This document shows, in pieces, positions 1 to 12,198 of a DNA stretch of 64,000 nucleotides (its first letter is position 1; each line of letters opens with the position of its first letter). A program made the translations under genes and the position numbers. The stretch is taken from contig CASHTG010000012.1 of NCBI GenBank assembly GCA_949357655.1, positions 2,604,001-2,668,000 on the forward strand. The letters are read 5' to 3'. The notes beneath the pieces are model-generated. The model saw only the letters and a program-made list of their open reading frames with translations. It was not told the DNA's origin and did no database searches. The stretch is from Parascedosporium putredinis (taxonomy: Eukaryota; Ascomycota; Sordariomycetes; Microascales; Microascaceae).

Positions 1-39
1 GTCGTCATTGACAAATATGCTCGTGGTGTACTCATCCAT
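1..39 (-). CDS. possible 5' end of a gene leaving the window on the left
   Basis: On the minus strand an ATG at 39 sits in a good eukaryotic start context (CCACCATGG). It opens a frame of 13 codons, MDEYTTSIFVNDD, that runs to the window edge without a stop. Acidic N-termini of this kind are common in fungal trafficking and regulatory proteins, but 13 residues cannot identify a family. The reading frame is also open for about 30 codons upstream of the ATG, so the true start could lie further right. The call rests on start context and open frame only. Confidence 0.27.
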   Translation of the reverse strand, partial: MDEYTTSIFVNDD

Positions 40-3000
40 GGTGGTCCGCAGGACAGTCCGTCCGGGAGGATGGTGGTGTTCTGCAGACGAGGTGATGTGG
101 ATAATCAAGTGCCCACTATGCGGGATGTCGACTCTAGGATATCGTCTTTCTGGGCGGCCTACCTACGGCAGACACTGCCTTGGCGCAGTTGCATCCGAGG
201 CGGCCGGGGTCTTGAAGTGGCTTGTGATGGGTGAACTCAATAATGCGTGGTTGGTGCCGTAAGATCCTCGAGACCCTGGGGATCACGGACAGGATAGGAT
301 GGTGACACTTTTCGTCCAGGAGTCGGGTATCAATATCTAGGACGTCACGTCCTTCGAGAGGTGGCTCGGGTTGATCTCGATGGGCCTAGAGGGGAAGGAG
401 GATGTTAAGAGCATGCCTTCCTCGCTGTGCGGGTTGAGGCGGTTTGCATCATACAGTATCGAAGACAGTGCCCAAAGCAAATTCACATGTGACGTCTTTT
501 TAAGCAAAAGAAAGCACGGCTGGGGACAGTGCGACTTCTAGAGTAGCGTGGTCGCGGCGTAATACTGGGGCACTCAGCTCAGTGCAACGCAACCCAAAAG
601 ATGCCTCGGGGACTTGTCAATGCCAGCTTCAAGTCGAGGCCTCGTCTGCCGAGCGGGTGGGTGGTAGGGAGTCAAACAACCAAGGTTCGGCCCCTCCCAC
701 AGCGGCAAGACGTCTTCGCAATTGACGGTTCCCCCATCTTTCACAAGCTCCTCCCCACCTATTGCGACGAAAGTCTGCGTGTGGCGCAGACGCGGATTAA
801 TATCGCCATGCTTCCAGACTGACGTACAATGATGGAACCGAAGCGTGCTGTCGGCGTGGTTCCTGCAAGAAGGGGCTTTCATGATAATCTAATCCAAGGG
901 ACAGCTGCCGCCCGCTTGCACGGTCGCTTGCTTGCATCGCAGCCAGATACCGCGGGAAGCCCTAGCATGGGGCCCGTTGCATCAAGGGCTCGTCTGCTTG
1001 CCGGCTTGTACTTTGCGTGAGTCTACCTGTAGGGCGAGGCTCGACCTTGTCTGCCCAGACAACATCCATCCGGCTACACTTGTATGGCGGATATGATCGC
1101 CTTTAGGACTTGGGATGACCTGCGGGCCCAGACGTTTGCTACGTTTCGTCAGCCCAACCCTACACCGGATCGCGGGTCGTCCGGTACGTGCCAAAAGATG
1201 GCACCTGCCCGGGATATGGCAAAGACGACTTATTGCTGGGCAACCTTCTTTTCCGCTTTTCCTCTCAGCAATTCGGCAGAATTCGCCCGCCATAGTGGAG
1301 AAGGCTGTAATTTTGGCAACTTCGTTCCTTCATGCGGCCTGCAGCAGGCATTCTGTCTGGAGAACAAGTAAACACGAGCTGGCTTCTGCACGCGAATTGT
1401 TTCGGAAGTTGGGGTTGGCCGTGAATAGTTGCCTGGGAGGCTCGTACGGAGCAACCATGGAACCCTTCCAATAACGCTGCTGGCCTTCGGATCTTCTGCA
1501 TTGTGTTACCAACCTTGGAGGGCTTGGGGGAACGACGCGGACTACAACGCTATTGATACACGATTGTTTATTGTTTTGTTGCCTTTCCCCCTTCCATGCA
1601 CTCATCATCCTGGCCAATGGCTCCCAATTTACATGTACTCCATGTGGTTTTAAACGATGACTGGCTCCCGATCACAAGCATCTTGCGATCAATAGCGGGG
1701 ACTGGCTGGTTGGCCCAGTCCTCCAAACCCCGCCAATAGAGTGATTGGTTCGAGAGGATCGATTCGAAGGGCGCCGGGGGAAAATTGGAGTTGCGGACTT
1801 GGTGGTTGATACTGTTTCACCATCACCGCAGAGGCTCCACCGACAAGCCCTCCATGGTGGAATATTCTGACTTTGCCCTGTCTTCATCAAATTAATTTTG
1901 CCGTTTCCGACGAATGCCTGGGTGCATAAGGCAGAGACAACCGGATGTGCCCTCTCGTGAAAGGCTTCACTCGCAGCCTGACATGAGAATACTTTGTATC
2001 TTGAAACGGCTAGGCATGCTTCTGTCGCCACGGTTCACTCCACACTTCTCTTTTTGTTTCTTCAATTGCATGTCCAACACGGGGATGACTTGAAGGTACA
2101 TATAATTGGCTACCACTCCACCTGCCCGCCCCTAATCAATCAGTTCAATGGCTTCGAGCGGTTTGTTTTTCGGGCTGGACCGCCCATGACGGGTCAAACA
2201 CCTATTATGCTTTGCCACGCTGGGGCTGGCACATTCTGAGAACCCTTACGACAGTGGAAGTCTTGGTTCAGGCAGAGGACAGAGAGAGAGAGCCTTGAGA
2301 GGACAGCGAAGTGGTTGCCGGAGCTCCGAGTTGGGCCGGACGGAATCGAGGGCAGGGTATGGCTGACCCAATTCGAGATTCTTTGAAGCTGGAATGACCC
2401 AATCCAGACTCACGCACTCGTACGCACGCACGCACGCACACGCACACACACACCAACGAGCAGGTGCGAATCCACAGGGCAACGTGCCTTGCATATACTA
2501 TGCACCTCGATTTCCCAGTCCAGTTTAGACGCGACAACACACGCTGCTTTTGGATATTGGCCTGTCTAGGCTGGACAAAGAATCCTTCTATTACCCCCTT
2601 TCCTGCGCTTCATACTAAGATCCTCATTTTGGTTTCTATTCTTGCTTACGCCCTTAGCCTTTGACTCCGACTCTGTAAATAGGGTTGAGTTGTGCGACTC
2701 GTACCCTCCCATCGGCCGGAGGAACTGTGTGGGGAGGTGAAAGCTGGAACTGCGGACATGTAGATGTTTCAGTTCTTGAGAAGGTTACGAAGACATCAGT
2801 CGAGAGACATCTTGACTGACAGGTCCGACGCGGGTTCCCCTTTATATGAGACGGTGGCCTGAGCTGGGAAAAAAATTCATAAAACGTCCACCTTTGCTCG
2901 CTGGCCTGTCAGCGCGCGCCTCACCGAATACCTGCCCCTGAGGCGAATCATTAGATTTTCGGCATGGAAACGGAGGCGGAGGGTTGGAGCGAAACGTTCC

Positions 3001-4979
3001 AACTGGACATGTTGTCAGTCCAGAGACTCTCTCCGTCCGTTTCTGTGTACTTCCTCGCGCCTATTATTATATGGAGGTCGACTTAGGGAAGGTACTTCGT
3101 ACAATGGCGATTGTTATTAAGCAGATGAAAGGATTAAATGCCAATCTATTCAAACTAAAAAGGCGCTTTCGTGACGCCGGTAGCCTAATACGTCGGGAAT
3201 TTTCAATCTCAGGGGCAGAACATGCGGATGCGTAGGCAAGTAGGGTATTCCCCGCCCTCTCCGCCCTTGGCGGGAACGTTTTACCTAGACTCGATAGACA
3301 CTCGGCCGCGAACAAGTGAATGTACTTGTATCATCGTCAGAAGGGGGGCAAAGGGTTATAACGGCCGATGAGCGATTGGACACTTGCCGCGTTGAACCTG
3401 CAGCCTCTGCATTCATTTCTTTTCCGGCATGGTTCTGCTGTCTACCTTCGTGGCTGGCCCTGGACGCACGGCTATGGACGAATGTTTCAATCGCACTGCC
3501 AATCCTTTAGTGCTGCAAGAAGTTGAGGAAGCGGTGTAATACAAGCAAGACTCGTGTTGGGAGAGGGCAAAAAGACCAGCTCTGCGACTCAGGCGCTAGT
3601 GGGCAGGGCAGCTGGAGGTTCTATGTTACGAGAGTAGAGTTGGCCCGTGAACTCCTTTTCCCGCCGCCAACAGAACGAAACGGGGACTGGGCGATATCGT
3701 CCGGTCCGCCAGAGCATACGTTGATGGAGATGTGTGCTTCTGTGGTGTCTGCATTGGCCACTTATCCAAGACCATTGATCGAGTACACAATGTCCAGCGG
3801 TTCGCCTTTTGTTCGAGAACAATTCACTTGGGGGCGGAGAGGATTGGCAAATGATACACGTAAGGAGTGGAGATGGAGAACCCACGATCAAGAGGCCCTT
3901 TGCTGGCAGCCCCAGCGCCCCCTAAGGCTCTCCTAACCCCCTGAGCCCTAGGCCTAGTCTGGTCAGCCAGCAGCAGTGAGAAGTGGACCTACTAAGCGGC
4001 ATCTGAAGCTCGGATTGTTTTCATAACAATAATAATAGAAGCCCCTAAACCAGCCAGCAGGCAAGTGGTGCGGTCTGTGTGTAATAGTTCCAGTCATCGG
4101 AAAGCTCTGGGAGGTGATTGAGTAACCAGGCAGGAACGTAGCGCTTCTAATTTATTCGCCAATATTGATACTGGCTGGCAGCAAGGTACCTGCAAAACCA
4201 CGCTTCTGGTGTGGGGAACTCCGTACTTCGATATCTCACTTTAACCTAACTGTCAGATCCACACCCCGTGGACGTGTACAACTGTGGTACTTGCCGACGG
4301 ATGTTCGTTTTCATCAGAAGGCTTGCCCCCTTCCTCTCCACACCAGTTTGTCCAAAGTTACTGAACAGTCCACTCGTACACGACCTGGCTCCTATTGAAT
4401 CGATGCTTTTTTGCATTGATCTTCTCTCCATCCGCTCCATCCCTTTTGAGTGCGGGAGAGTCTTGAACAAAAACAAGCACGTCTCTACATCGATTCTTCA
4501 CTTCCAAACCACACCCCTTTTTTGTTTTCCCTCCCGGATTTAATTTTTTTCTTGTTCCCCCTCCTCTGCCTGCACGAGAAGCCAGGGAGTTTGACGAGAC
4601 AAAGGGAAGGGCCTATTACTGCGACGACCCGTTCCCGAGGGCCTCGTCGCGTGGATTCACCGTTTCGGCTTGGAGAGGACCTGTTGAAATCCTCTCCCCA
4701 TCCTCTCTTGCATTCCGCCGACCCTCGACCACCGCGCGCGCCTTCTCATCTCCCTCCCCGGAATGAGGTAGCCTTTGGATGTCCTCAGATCCCTGACGAG
4801 GACTGAGCCTTGTCACGGCGAAGGCGAAAAATTTACCAACTTGACACAAACACGAATTCGCCTCGTCGAAATTGACTTGAAGCCCCTCCCTCCGTCCCCC
4901 TTTATGAACCATTGCCTATGATTAGGGAGCACAAAGGGCCAGCTGGACCGCGACCAGCGAACCAATCACCCACTCGACG
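40..4979. other. intergenic region left of the Pom1 gene
   Basis: I see no gene in this stretch of about 4.9 kb. Open frames of 60-137 codons occur on both strands, but none shows a recognisable domain, a plausible start context or an intron chain, and several overlap one another antisense. A GA-repeat lies near 2281-2291 and a CGCA/CA tract at 2422-2453. From about 4480 to 4620 the plus strand becomes pyrimidine-rich with T and C runs, which fits promoter and leader sequence of the downstream kinase gene. Confidence 0.5.
2422..2453. repeat. CGCA/CA simple repeat
   Basis: The tract begins as the tetramer CGCA and grades into CA dinucleotides. It is an imperfect compound microsatellite of about 32 bp. 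Confidence 0.8.
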
Positions 4980-5137
4980 GTACGTTTGGCCTCTGCTTCT
5001 TGTTTCTTTCTGTCGGGTCTTGACCCGCGCTGCTTGAGCGCGAGGGGCTGGACGACCCTTTGGATGCTGCTCATTTTTCTTGTCTTAAGCGGGAGCTTGC
5101 CGTCTTATGCTTGGCTCTAACGTTGTCGCCTGTCTAG
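4980..5137 (+). other. candidate intron in the 5' leader of the Pom1 gene
   Basis: A GTACGT donor at 4980, a CTCTAAC branch-like motif near 5116 and a CTAG acceptor ending at 5137 define a possible 158-bp intron. It ends 64 bp before the kinase ATG. The motifs and the 15-20 nt branch-to-acceptor spacing fit the coding introns elsewhere in the window. It is inferred from motifs only. Confidence 0.45.
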
Positions 5138-5201
5138 TTCTCGGGATTCTCTTAATCTGTCGCAACCTCCTCCGTCCCGGCGTATTCTTTCCAACGCCCC
5201 A

Positions 5202-8200
5202 ATGCTCAGAACCGCGCCTGCCAATTCTCACACGCTCTTCTCGCTGGGGGCCAACGATCCGTCCTTGTCCAACGACCTGGGGGATGCGACGACCTCGTTT
5301 GATTTCCTGCCTTCCGTGAGCTTCGATGACTTGCAGAGCAGCCTCGAGTCCGCCTCGACAGATTTCAAACTTGCCCAGTTTCCCTCGCCTACCGGACAGG
5401 GTAGTATCCTTCAACATCGACGACCTGACGATATCAGCATGCCCGAACCCTCCAATGTGACGCGAAGCGGCAGCACCACTCGCGTTGTCATCCCGCCATC
5501 TTCCGCCTCTGCTGCTCCCCCAGCCGCTAGCGGCGGTGGTAGTGGCGGAGGTGTGTCGACTACCATACCGCCATCCACGGCAGCGACGCGACCTGGGAGA
5601 TCTGGTTCAATACTGCGCAGACCAAGCACGTCTAGCAAACATGGCACCGCGTTTTCGTCCGTCCCACGTCCCCATCTGGAAACCCTGATGCCATCACTGT
5701 GCCGGCATCCACCCGACCGCGTCGCCAGAGCCACTACCCACCAGTCTCCAACAGCAACACCGCCACCAAGCCCCCGAGGAAGTCAATTGGCCCAGGCGTC
5801 ACTGACGCCGAGTATGGTGCCCGTGCCACCGCCCATCGTAGACGTCCTAGCCTTGCCTCCAACTCGGATCGCACCTTGACTACTGACCTCCCGAGAACTT
5901 CAATCGATACCGGGGCGTCTTATGCAGGTGTTTCGAGCCAACTAACCGCCGCCACCCGAGCGTCCAAGGCGCGATCCTTCCAGCCGCCGACTAGGCCTAG
6001 CTATACTCAACCCAACGCCACTCCCCTCACGGACACGGCAGCTCGAGCCGCCTCCATCTCGGCGCGATCGCCTCGCGTCCCACCGAAGGGGACGCCTAAT
6101 GCAACGACTAAACGCGTGTCGGTCATGCCCGGAATGCCATCTCCCTCCCACCTGACAGGTCTCGGGGCTCGAACCATAAGTCCTACGGATACTCGGCGAT
6201 TGAAGCGCATGTCAATGCATCATACCGCCGTTTCTAGTGCGAATGGCTCAGTGCCACGTACACCTGCCGACACTCGACCCTCTTCGCGCTCCCCTTCTGT
6301 TCTTCCTCGAAAGTCCACCGCGACACCCTCCTCCTCTCGAACCACGCCGGACGTCAACCGCAAATCGTACAGCTCGGGCTTGTCTGTGGGCTCAAGTAAT
6401 AGCTACAACACGGTTAGGACTTCGATAGGATCTTTGCAACCCAGGGTCCCCCAGTCAGTTTCGTCGTCTCGCCTCCCGGCACCCAAACCACTGAACATCA
6501 ATCAGCCCATGGCCCCTGATGATGACGAAGATGTTCCCCGGTCCCGGCGATTCCCAAGGTCTACGAATCTCCGAAGGAGCCCACCATGCCGATGGATCTT
6601 GGCCTCATCGAGAAGAAGAAGTCGAGCCTCGCTCATGACTCGAGTAGCATCCACAGCAACTCGACAGGGACTGTATCCATCACCCTGCCGATCGAAACCA
6701 CGGGCAAAATGCAGCGCAAGGGTAGCCTTCGCAAATCCTCTCTCCAGCCTCCCAACGGAGATGGGAGCACGAAACCCCATGCCGTAGCATCGTCGAGGAA
6801 GAACCTGCCTCCTCTACGCCTCCCGCCCATGATTGTCGGCCCAATTGCTACGCCTACAGCCGCCAAGATCGCCGCGCTTCAACGGAAGCAGGAGCAGACG
6901 GCGGGAAACTTGAGCCCTCCCCCATCACGCATGCTCCCCAAGACACCGACGACTCCCATGACGGCGTCGAAGACGTCATTCTTCTCCCGCCACCGCGCCG
7001 ATAAAACCGAGCTGCAGTTGAGGAGTAGTAGTTCTATCCAACCCACCCGCGTTGATAGCTCCGCCGAGATGAATCCCGGTAGTTCCTCCGAGTCCCTATC
7101 AGCTGCAGTCTCCCCGAAGTTGATGAGGAAGGCGAGCATTTCCCCGTTCCTGTCTTCGTCAGTACCACAGGGCGGCGGCGAGCACATGTATCTCAAGCGC
7201 TCCAAGACCGGCGCGGACTTTGCGACCATCACAGAGTCTCTCTTCGAGGCCAAATCCGCATCCAAGTCCAGCCGCCCCCTTCAGCAAAATCCAGCGCTAA
7301 GTCTCCCGTGCTGTCGAGTCCGGAAGAGCCACCTACTCCTTCTTCTATGAGTGCCTTGCGGCGGAAGCTCAGCTTGTCCTCTTGGAAGCGCGGTACATCG
7401 AAGGGCAATTTGGCCCTTCCTCCTGGCCTTGTTGACAAGCCACCCGAGTACAACACGAGGCAGGAGAGCATGCCACCTCCTCGCCTCCCTGCCTCGGCTA
7501 CAATGGCGAACTTTGGAAGCCTGAGCAAGCCAGCCAGCCCTACCCCCTCGACTAAGACTTCAGTACCCACTACGTATCTCGAGACGCGACGGAGGAAGAG
7601 CTCCGCTTCTAGCCTCAACACGTACGTTTCCGTAGACCGGCAAAAGGCAGACACCTGGGGCAACACCACGCAACCCATCTCCGTCAAGATTCCCATCAAC
7701 GATATGTCGACTGAGCGCCTGTCCCTCTCGCGCAACTCGTCTGTTATGCAAAAGATCCTCAAGGCCAAACCTTCTACGATTCAGATGAAGCAGTCCGGTA
7801 TGTGGACCGCAGATCTCGACAAAGATGATATCACCGCCGAGGAGGAGATGCGGAAGCTTGGCAGCCGCCGAAAGGAGACGGAAATCGCGGCGCGCACCCT
7901 TGATGCTCTCCGCAAGCGGGCAACCCCCAAAGAGCACGTGGATCCCCACGAAGCGATTCGCATCGCAATGCTCAACGTCTACGAGCGTGGAGAGATCATC
8001 GACTATCCTGATGTGTACTTCTGCGGTACCCAGAATGCCCGTAAGGTTATTGGGGATCTGCACTCGCAGAAGCCGAACTTTGGCTATGATGACGAACGCG
8101 GCGACTACTCCATTGTTCCCGGGGACCACCTCGCCTACCGCTATGAGATTATCGACGTCCTCGGGAAGGGAAGCTTCGGCCAGGTTGTTCGATGCATTGA

Positions 8201-9502
8201 TCACTGCAAGGGAGCTCTTGTCGCAATCAAGATTATTCGCAACAAAAAGCGGTTCCATCAACAGGCTCTTGTCGAAGTAAATATTCTTAAGAAGCTCCGC
8301 GAATGGGTAAGCCACCAACCCAACCCCAAATACCTTCCCCTACTCTCCCTCCTCAGCTTTCCCTGTCCTCTCTCCACTTTTGCGCCCGGACTAACAGCTC
8401 CTCTAGGACCCTGATAACAAGTATAGCTTAGTGCAGTTTACTGATCACTTTTACTTCCGCGGGCATCTTTGCCTCTCGACGGAGTTGTTGGACATGAATC
8501 TCTACGAGTTTATCAAAGCTAATGCCTTTAGGGGCTTCTCGCTCAAGCTCATCAGGCGATTCACGAAGCAGCTCCTCAGCTCCCTCAATCTCCTCAAACA
8601 GCACAGGGTCATCCACTGCGATCTCAAGCCCGAAAACATTCTTCTCCGACACCCTATGCATACTGAAATCAAGGTGATTGACTTTGGATCGAGCTGCTTT
8701 GAAAGCGAGAAGGTGTACACGTATATCCAATCTCGGTTCTATCGCTCTCCCGAGGTCATTCTAGGTATGACGTACGGTTTGCCCATCGACATGTGGAGTC
8801 TGGGCTGTATCCTGGCTGAGCTCTATACTGGCGTTCCCATCTTCCCCGGAGAAAACGAGGGTGAACAGCTCGCGTGCATCATGGAGGTCTTTGGCCCCCG
8901 GAGAAGCATCTCATCGAGAAGAGCACTCGCAAGAAGTTCTTCTTTGACTCTATGGGCAAGCCGCGATTGACGGTATCGTCTAAGGGCAAGCGACGCCGTC
9001 CCTCGTCAAGACGCTGCAGCAGGTGCTCAAGTGCGACGACGAGGCCTTCCTTGACTTCATCGCCCGCTGCCTACGGTGGGATCCAGACCGAAGGATGAAG
9101 CCGGAAGAGGCTATTCGGCACGAGTTCATCACGGGCCACAAGGTGTCGATTCCTCGCATTCCCACCCGGGACTACTCGCCGGCGAAACGGGGCAGCAATC
9201 ACCTACCTGGAAGTGGGCGCCCGCTACCGGAGCCGCCGACCAACTTTCGACATAGCGGGTCGACTCGGGTACGCGACAGCAACGGCGTCAGTCCGCACAA
9301 GGCCTTTGCGAGCGTCTCGCGGCGAACCTCGGCTGCGACCAACACGTCCAACGTAGGCATCCCTACCAAGCGGACCAGCACCGGCGCCGGTCCCATGTCT
9401 GCCGGCGCCAGTGGCCTTCCCCGAGCAGCGGGTCGAAGCGTCAGCTCCAAACAAGATCTGGCTTCGGCGGGCGCTTCGGCGGCTATGAACCGACGACAAT
9501 GA
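5202..9502 (+). CDS. pom1: Pom1-type DYRK protein kinase (five apparent frameshifts)
   Basis: This is a class II DYRK Ser/Thr kinase of the Pom1 group, which in fission yeast acts at cell ends to link cell size and polarity to division. The protein is about 1,400 residues. Residues 1-900 are a long, Ser/Thr/Pro-rich, probably disordered region. A DYRK-homology box with GYDDERGDY precedes the kinase domain. Key kinase features are the glycine loop GKGSFGQVV near 989, the ATP lysine K1011 in VAIK, HCDLKPEN with D1107, DFGSSCF with D1127, and the activation-loop YTY with the autophosphorylated second Tyr near 1141. One intron lies at 8307-8409 (branch ACTAAC). Five single-base losses break the frame, at 5670-5673, 6536-6539, 7275-7279, 8895-8899 (all C runs) and 9008-9009 (AA). 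The start is the first ATG of the open frame, and the stop is TGA at 9500. The family assignment is strong; the exact start is less so. Confidence 0.93.
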
Positions 9503-9856
9503 GTTTTATGAGCAAACTTTGTATGTTGCCTAGCAATGGGTACTGATATGTTTCACGCATGATGAAGACAACAATTATATATCGAACGCGGGGATGTATT
9601 CGGCGAAAACAAGAGCAGGGCATCTTCCCCATGGGAAGACGGTCAGTCCGATGCGCATACGCGATCCTGGACCATTGCCTGAGCAGTCCTAATTCGTGAG
9701 ATGCTACGGACGAACTAGGTGTTGTACGATGTCTGACGTCCCCTATCATGAAATCTTGTCTTTCCCTCATCCTCTCCGGTTCCGCGGTATACTTTTGCCC
9801 TCAACTATCTCTCTTTTTACACTCACAAAACCCCTCGATACTTTCTTCTTCTTCTT

Positions 9857-9857
<1 letters not shown>

Positions 9858-9887
<30 letters not shown>
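9858..9887. repeat. (CA)15 microsatellite
   Basis: Fifteen perfect CA units directly follow a CTT-rich stretch (about 9841-9856). The tract lies about 360 bp after the kinase stop codon, probably in or just beyond its 3' UTR. Confidence 0.9.
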
Positions 9888-9888
<1 letters not shown>

Positions 9889-11015
9889 TTCTTGTTTCTT
9901 TTTCACTTTAATCTTTTCGAGGCTTCCCGACACGCTTTTTACCTGTTTACTTGAGGCTAGCCCTTGTACTGTTAGATGAATCAGCTGAACGCGGTACCCA
10001 TCTTTCCCTCGTGCACGACCCTCGTCTTGCGGGAGTTCCCAGGAGTGGAGGGGACTCGGCAGAGATGACGAGACGGGCCCCCTAAAATTGGGATGGCCGG
10101 GAACTGGGTTGGTGGGCGGGGATGGATGAGCACGAGACAAAAGCTACGATGATTCCGGACAGGCCTTTTGGGGGAGGGTAGAGGGCGTGCAGGCTATGAG
10201 GACGGACGACTTACATACTTATTATTCATATAGACCTATATACACATACATACCAATATCAATGAAGAAGACCGAGGAGAAGAGCGGTTTGATGCGATGC
10301 TCGAAGCATGATTCATAAGCCGCTTATGACCCTCAATTTAATGGTGATTGAAAAGTTGCGTCCCGGCGCATCTCTTCCTCTTTGATCCTGATCGACGCCG
10401 GTGATGACGGTCATCGTACGCGAGGATACCCGGATAAACCTTGTTCTCGGGCGGCACGGCACCAATAGCGAGCCCGTCACACAGACGAGCGGGAGAGCGG
10501 AGCGGCCGGACGGGATGGGACGGAGGAGCGGGGCAATAAAGAGGGCCTATTCCAGGGAACGCGAGGCCGGGAGGTCATCAAGGAAGAAGAGCCACAAGGC
10601 AGAGAGGGAAAATGAGTAGAGAAGGGAGTTCGGACAGCGCGAGTTTCAGCGCTGAGAAATGCTGCGTCGTCTATCCTCGAGTAACACGCGCGCTGGGTTT
10701 CGGCCTTTCTATGAGGGCGGAGCTTCTGGCGCGCAAGAGAAAGAGGGGGTTGTTCCCGCGCCTGCCTCAGCCCCTCCTTCAGCCTTGTTACAGTCAAGTG
10801 GGCAAAAAGATTAAAGCCATCATCGTCCGGTTCCGAATGCGTATCGGCGACTATTGAGAGACGGGGGTATATCAAAAAAGGAAAGAAGAGGAAGGTGCGA
10901 GAAAACCCGGGATAGACCAGACCATACGTTGCATCCGGCGCGGAGCTCTCCCGACTCTTTACACCTTCCCCCATCCCCGCCTCCTTTAAGACTCACGACA
11001 ATTTAATCGATTCAA

Positions 11016-11032
11016 GGGAGGGGAGGGGAGGG
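11016..11032 (+). other. candidate G-quadruplex with one-base loops
   Basis: Four runs of 3-4 G are separated by single A residues on the plus strand. This is the most favourable G-quadruplex loop arrangement. It lies in the gene-poor region with no nearby coding sequence. Confidence 0.6.
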
Positions 11033-11362
11033 CTGGAGAGACGAGAGTGGGGGCAGATTGCTGGGCACAAGAACCGGGAAGAGAAAAATCCGGAACTCGA
11101 GGTGACTGGCATGACGAGCAAAACATTTACAGCATACAAAGAGTTCGAGTCACGCGTCACGCGAGCAGGCGGCCATGAACAAAACGGACCCATCATGGCC
11201 CGGCAAGGCGAGAGGTTTCGACTAGAAGAGGGAGGGGGTGTGAGGATAGATGAATGGGTGCGACTTGACTAGTTTTGTCGCCGTTTCTGCGCGAGCGGGC
11301 GAAAAAATAAGAAAAGATGCCGGGAGAGATGAAGCTTAGACTGTGATATCGTATTCTTTGGT

Positions 11363-11386
11363 CAAGAATAACAAGAATAACAAGAG
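11363..11386. repeat. CAAGAATAA tandem repeat
   Basis: Two perfect copies of a 9-bp unit, CAAGAATAA, are followed by a partial third copy. Confidence 0.7.
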
Positions 11387-12177
11387 TTGAGGCGGGTTCA
11401 AGGCGTGGAGAAAGGGCCTCGAGTTGGCACATCGAAGCGAGGGTCTGGTGACTGTGGCCTAGGCCTCAAGCCCTTTCCTGCAAGGCGATTTTTTTCTTCT
11501 CTCTCCTCCCCCTTCTTCGCGCTTCAGGAGGGTTCTGGTTTCTTGGGATCACTAAGTGTTGTTAATTCTTGTCCGACGCGAGGTAAAGCCCAGATATTGT
11601 TCCTGCGCGTAGGCAGGCAAAGGGCGCCTCGTGTCCTGATGACTACTCATGTCACGCGCGCCTTGCTTGATCCGCCGAGGGGACTACCGGGATGTAACTT
11701 TGGTTGTGGATGCCAACCGGGCGAGGAAGATGTCAGACGGAGAACACGGTGTGGCTCGCCCGTCATTTGGAGGCCTTGATATTGTTTTGTTATTGTTGCC
11801 TGAAGCGAAGGAGGGAGAGGGGAAGCCGGGGGGTCTATCTTTGTCAAGGCAGTCCAGAATTGGACTTGACGCAGCATGGACTCCCACTGCGCGGATACGA
11901 ACCGGCGCCGGGAGCTTGACGGAGAGTGCCGGGCTGTGGGATGCGTGAGTGGTGATGTATGAGAGGAGACGTGAGCCTAGAAAGAGGTGTAGCAGGTCTT
12001 TTTTTCGTGGGTTGTTTGGGATGCTTTTCGACCCCACGATAATAATAATCCTTATAAGAGATGGCTTCGTGTCGTGATGGTTGCTATAAAGATGGGTGAT
12101 AATAGGGCTCGGCCCGTCTCTCTTAACAGCCTCGCTAAAACTGAACGTACGCTAAGTCAGAGTGGCAAGAGACTCTG

Positions 12178-12198
12178 CGAGCACGAGCACGAGCACGC
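12178..12198. repeat. GAGCAC hexamer repeat
   Basis: About three and a half tandem copies of CGAGCA/GAGCAC occur in the gene-poor region. Confidence 0.6.

Noticed and set aside
1..560. minus-strand coding-like segments (for example around VSRILRHQPRIIEFTHH)
   Set aside because: The fragments can be joined only by assuming several frame changes, and no family was recognised. Only the short start at 1-39 is listed, at low confidence.
7560..8318. 252-codon minus-strand frame
   Set aside because: It is antisense to conserved Pom1 coding sequence.
5202..9502. pseudogene interpretation of the kinase
   Set aside because: All five breaks are single-base losses, mostly in C runs. Catalytic residues are intact, there are no internal stops in the joined reading, and neighbouring essential genes show the same type of break.
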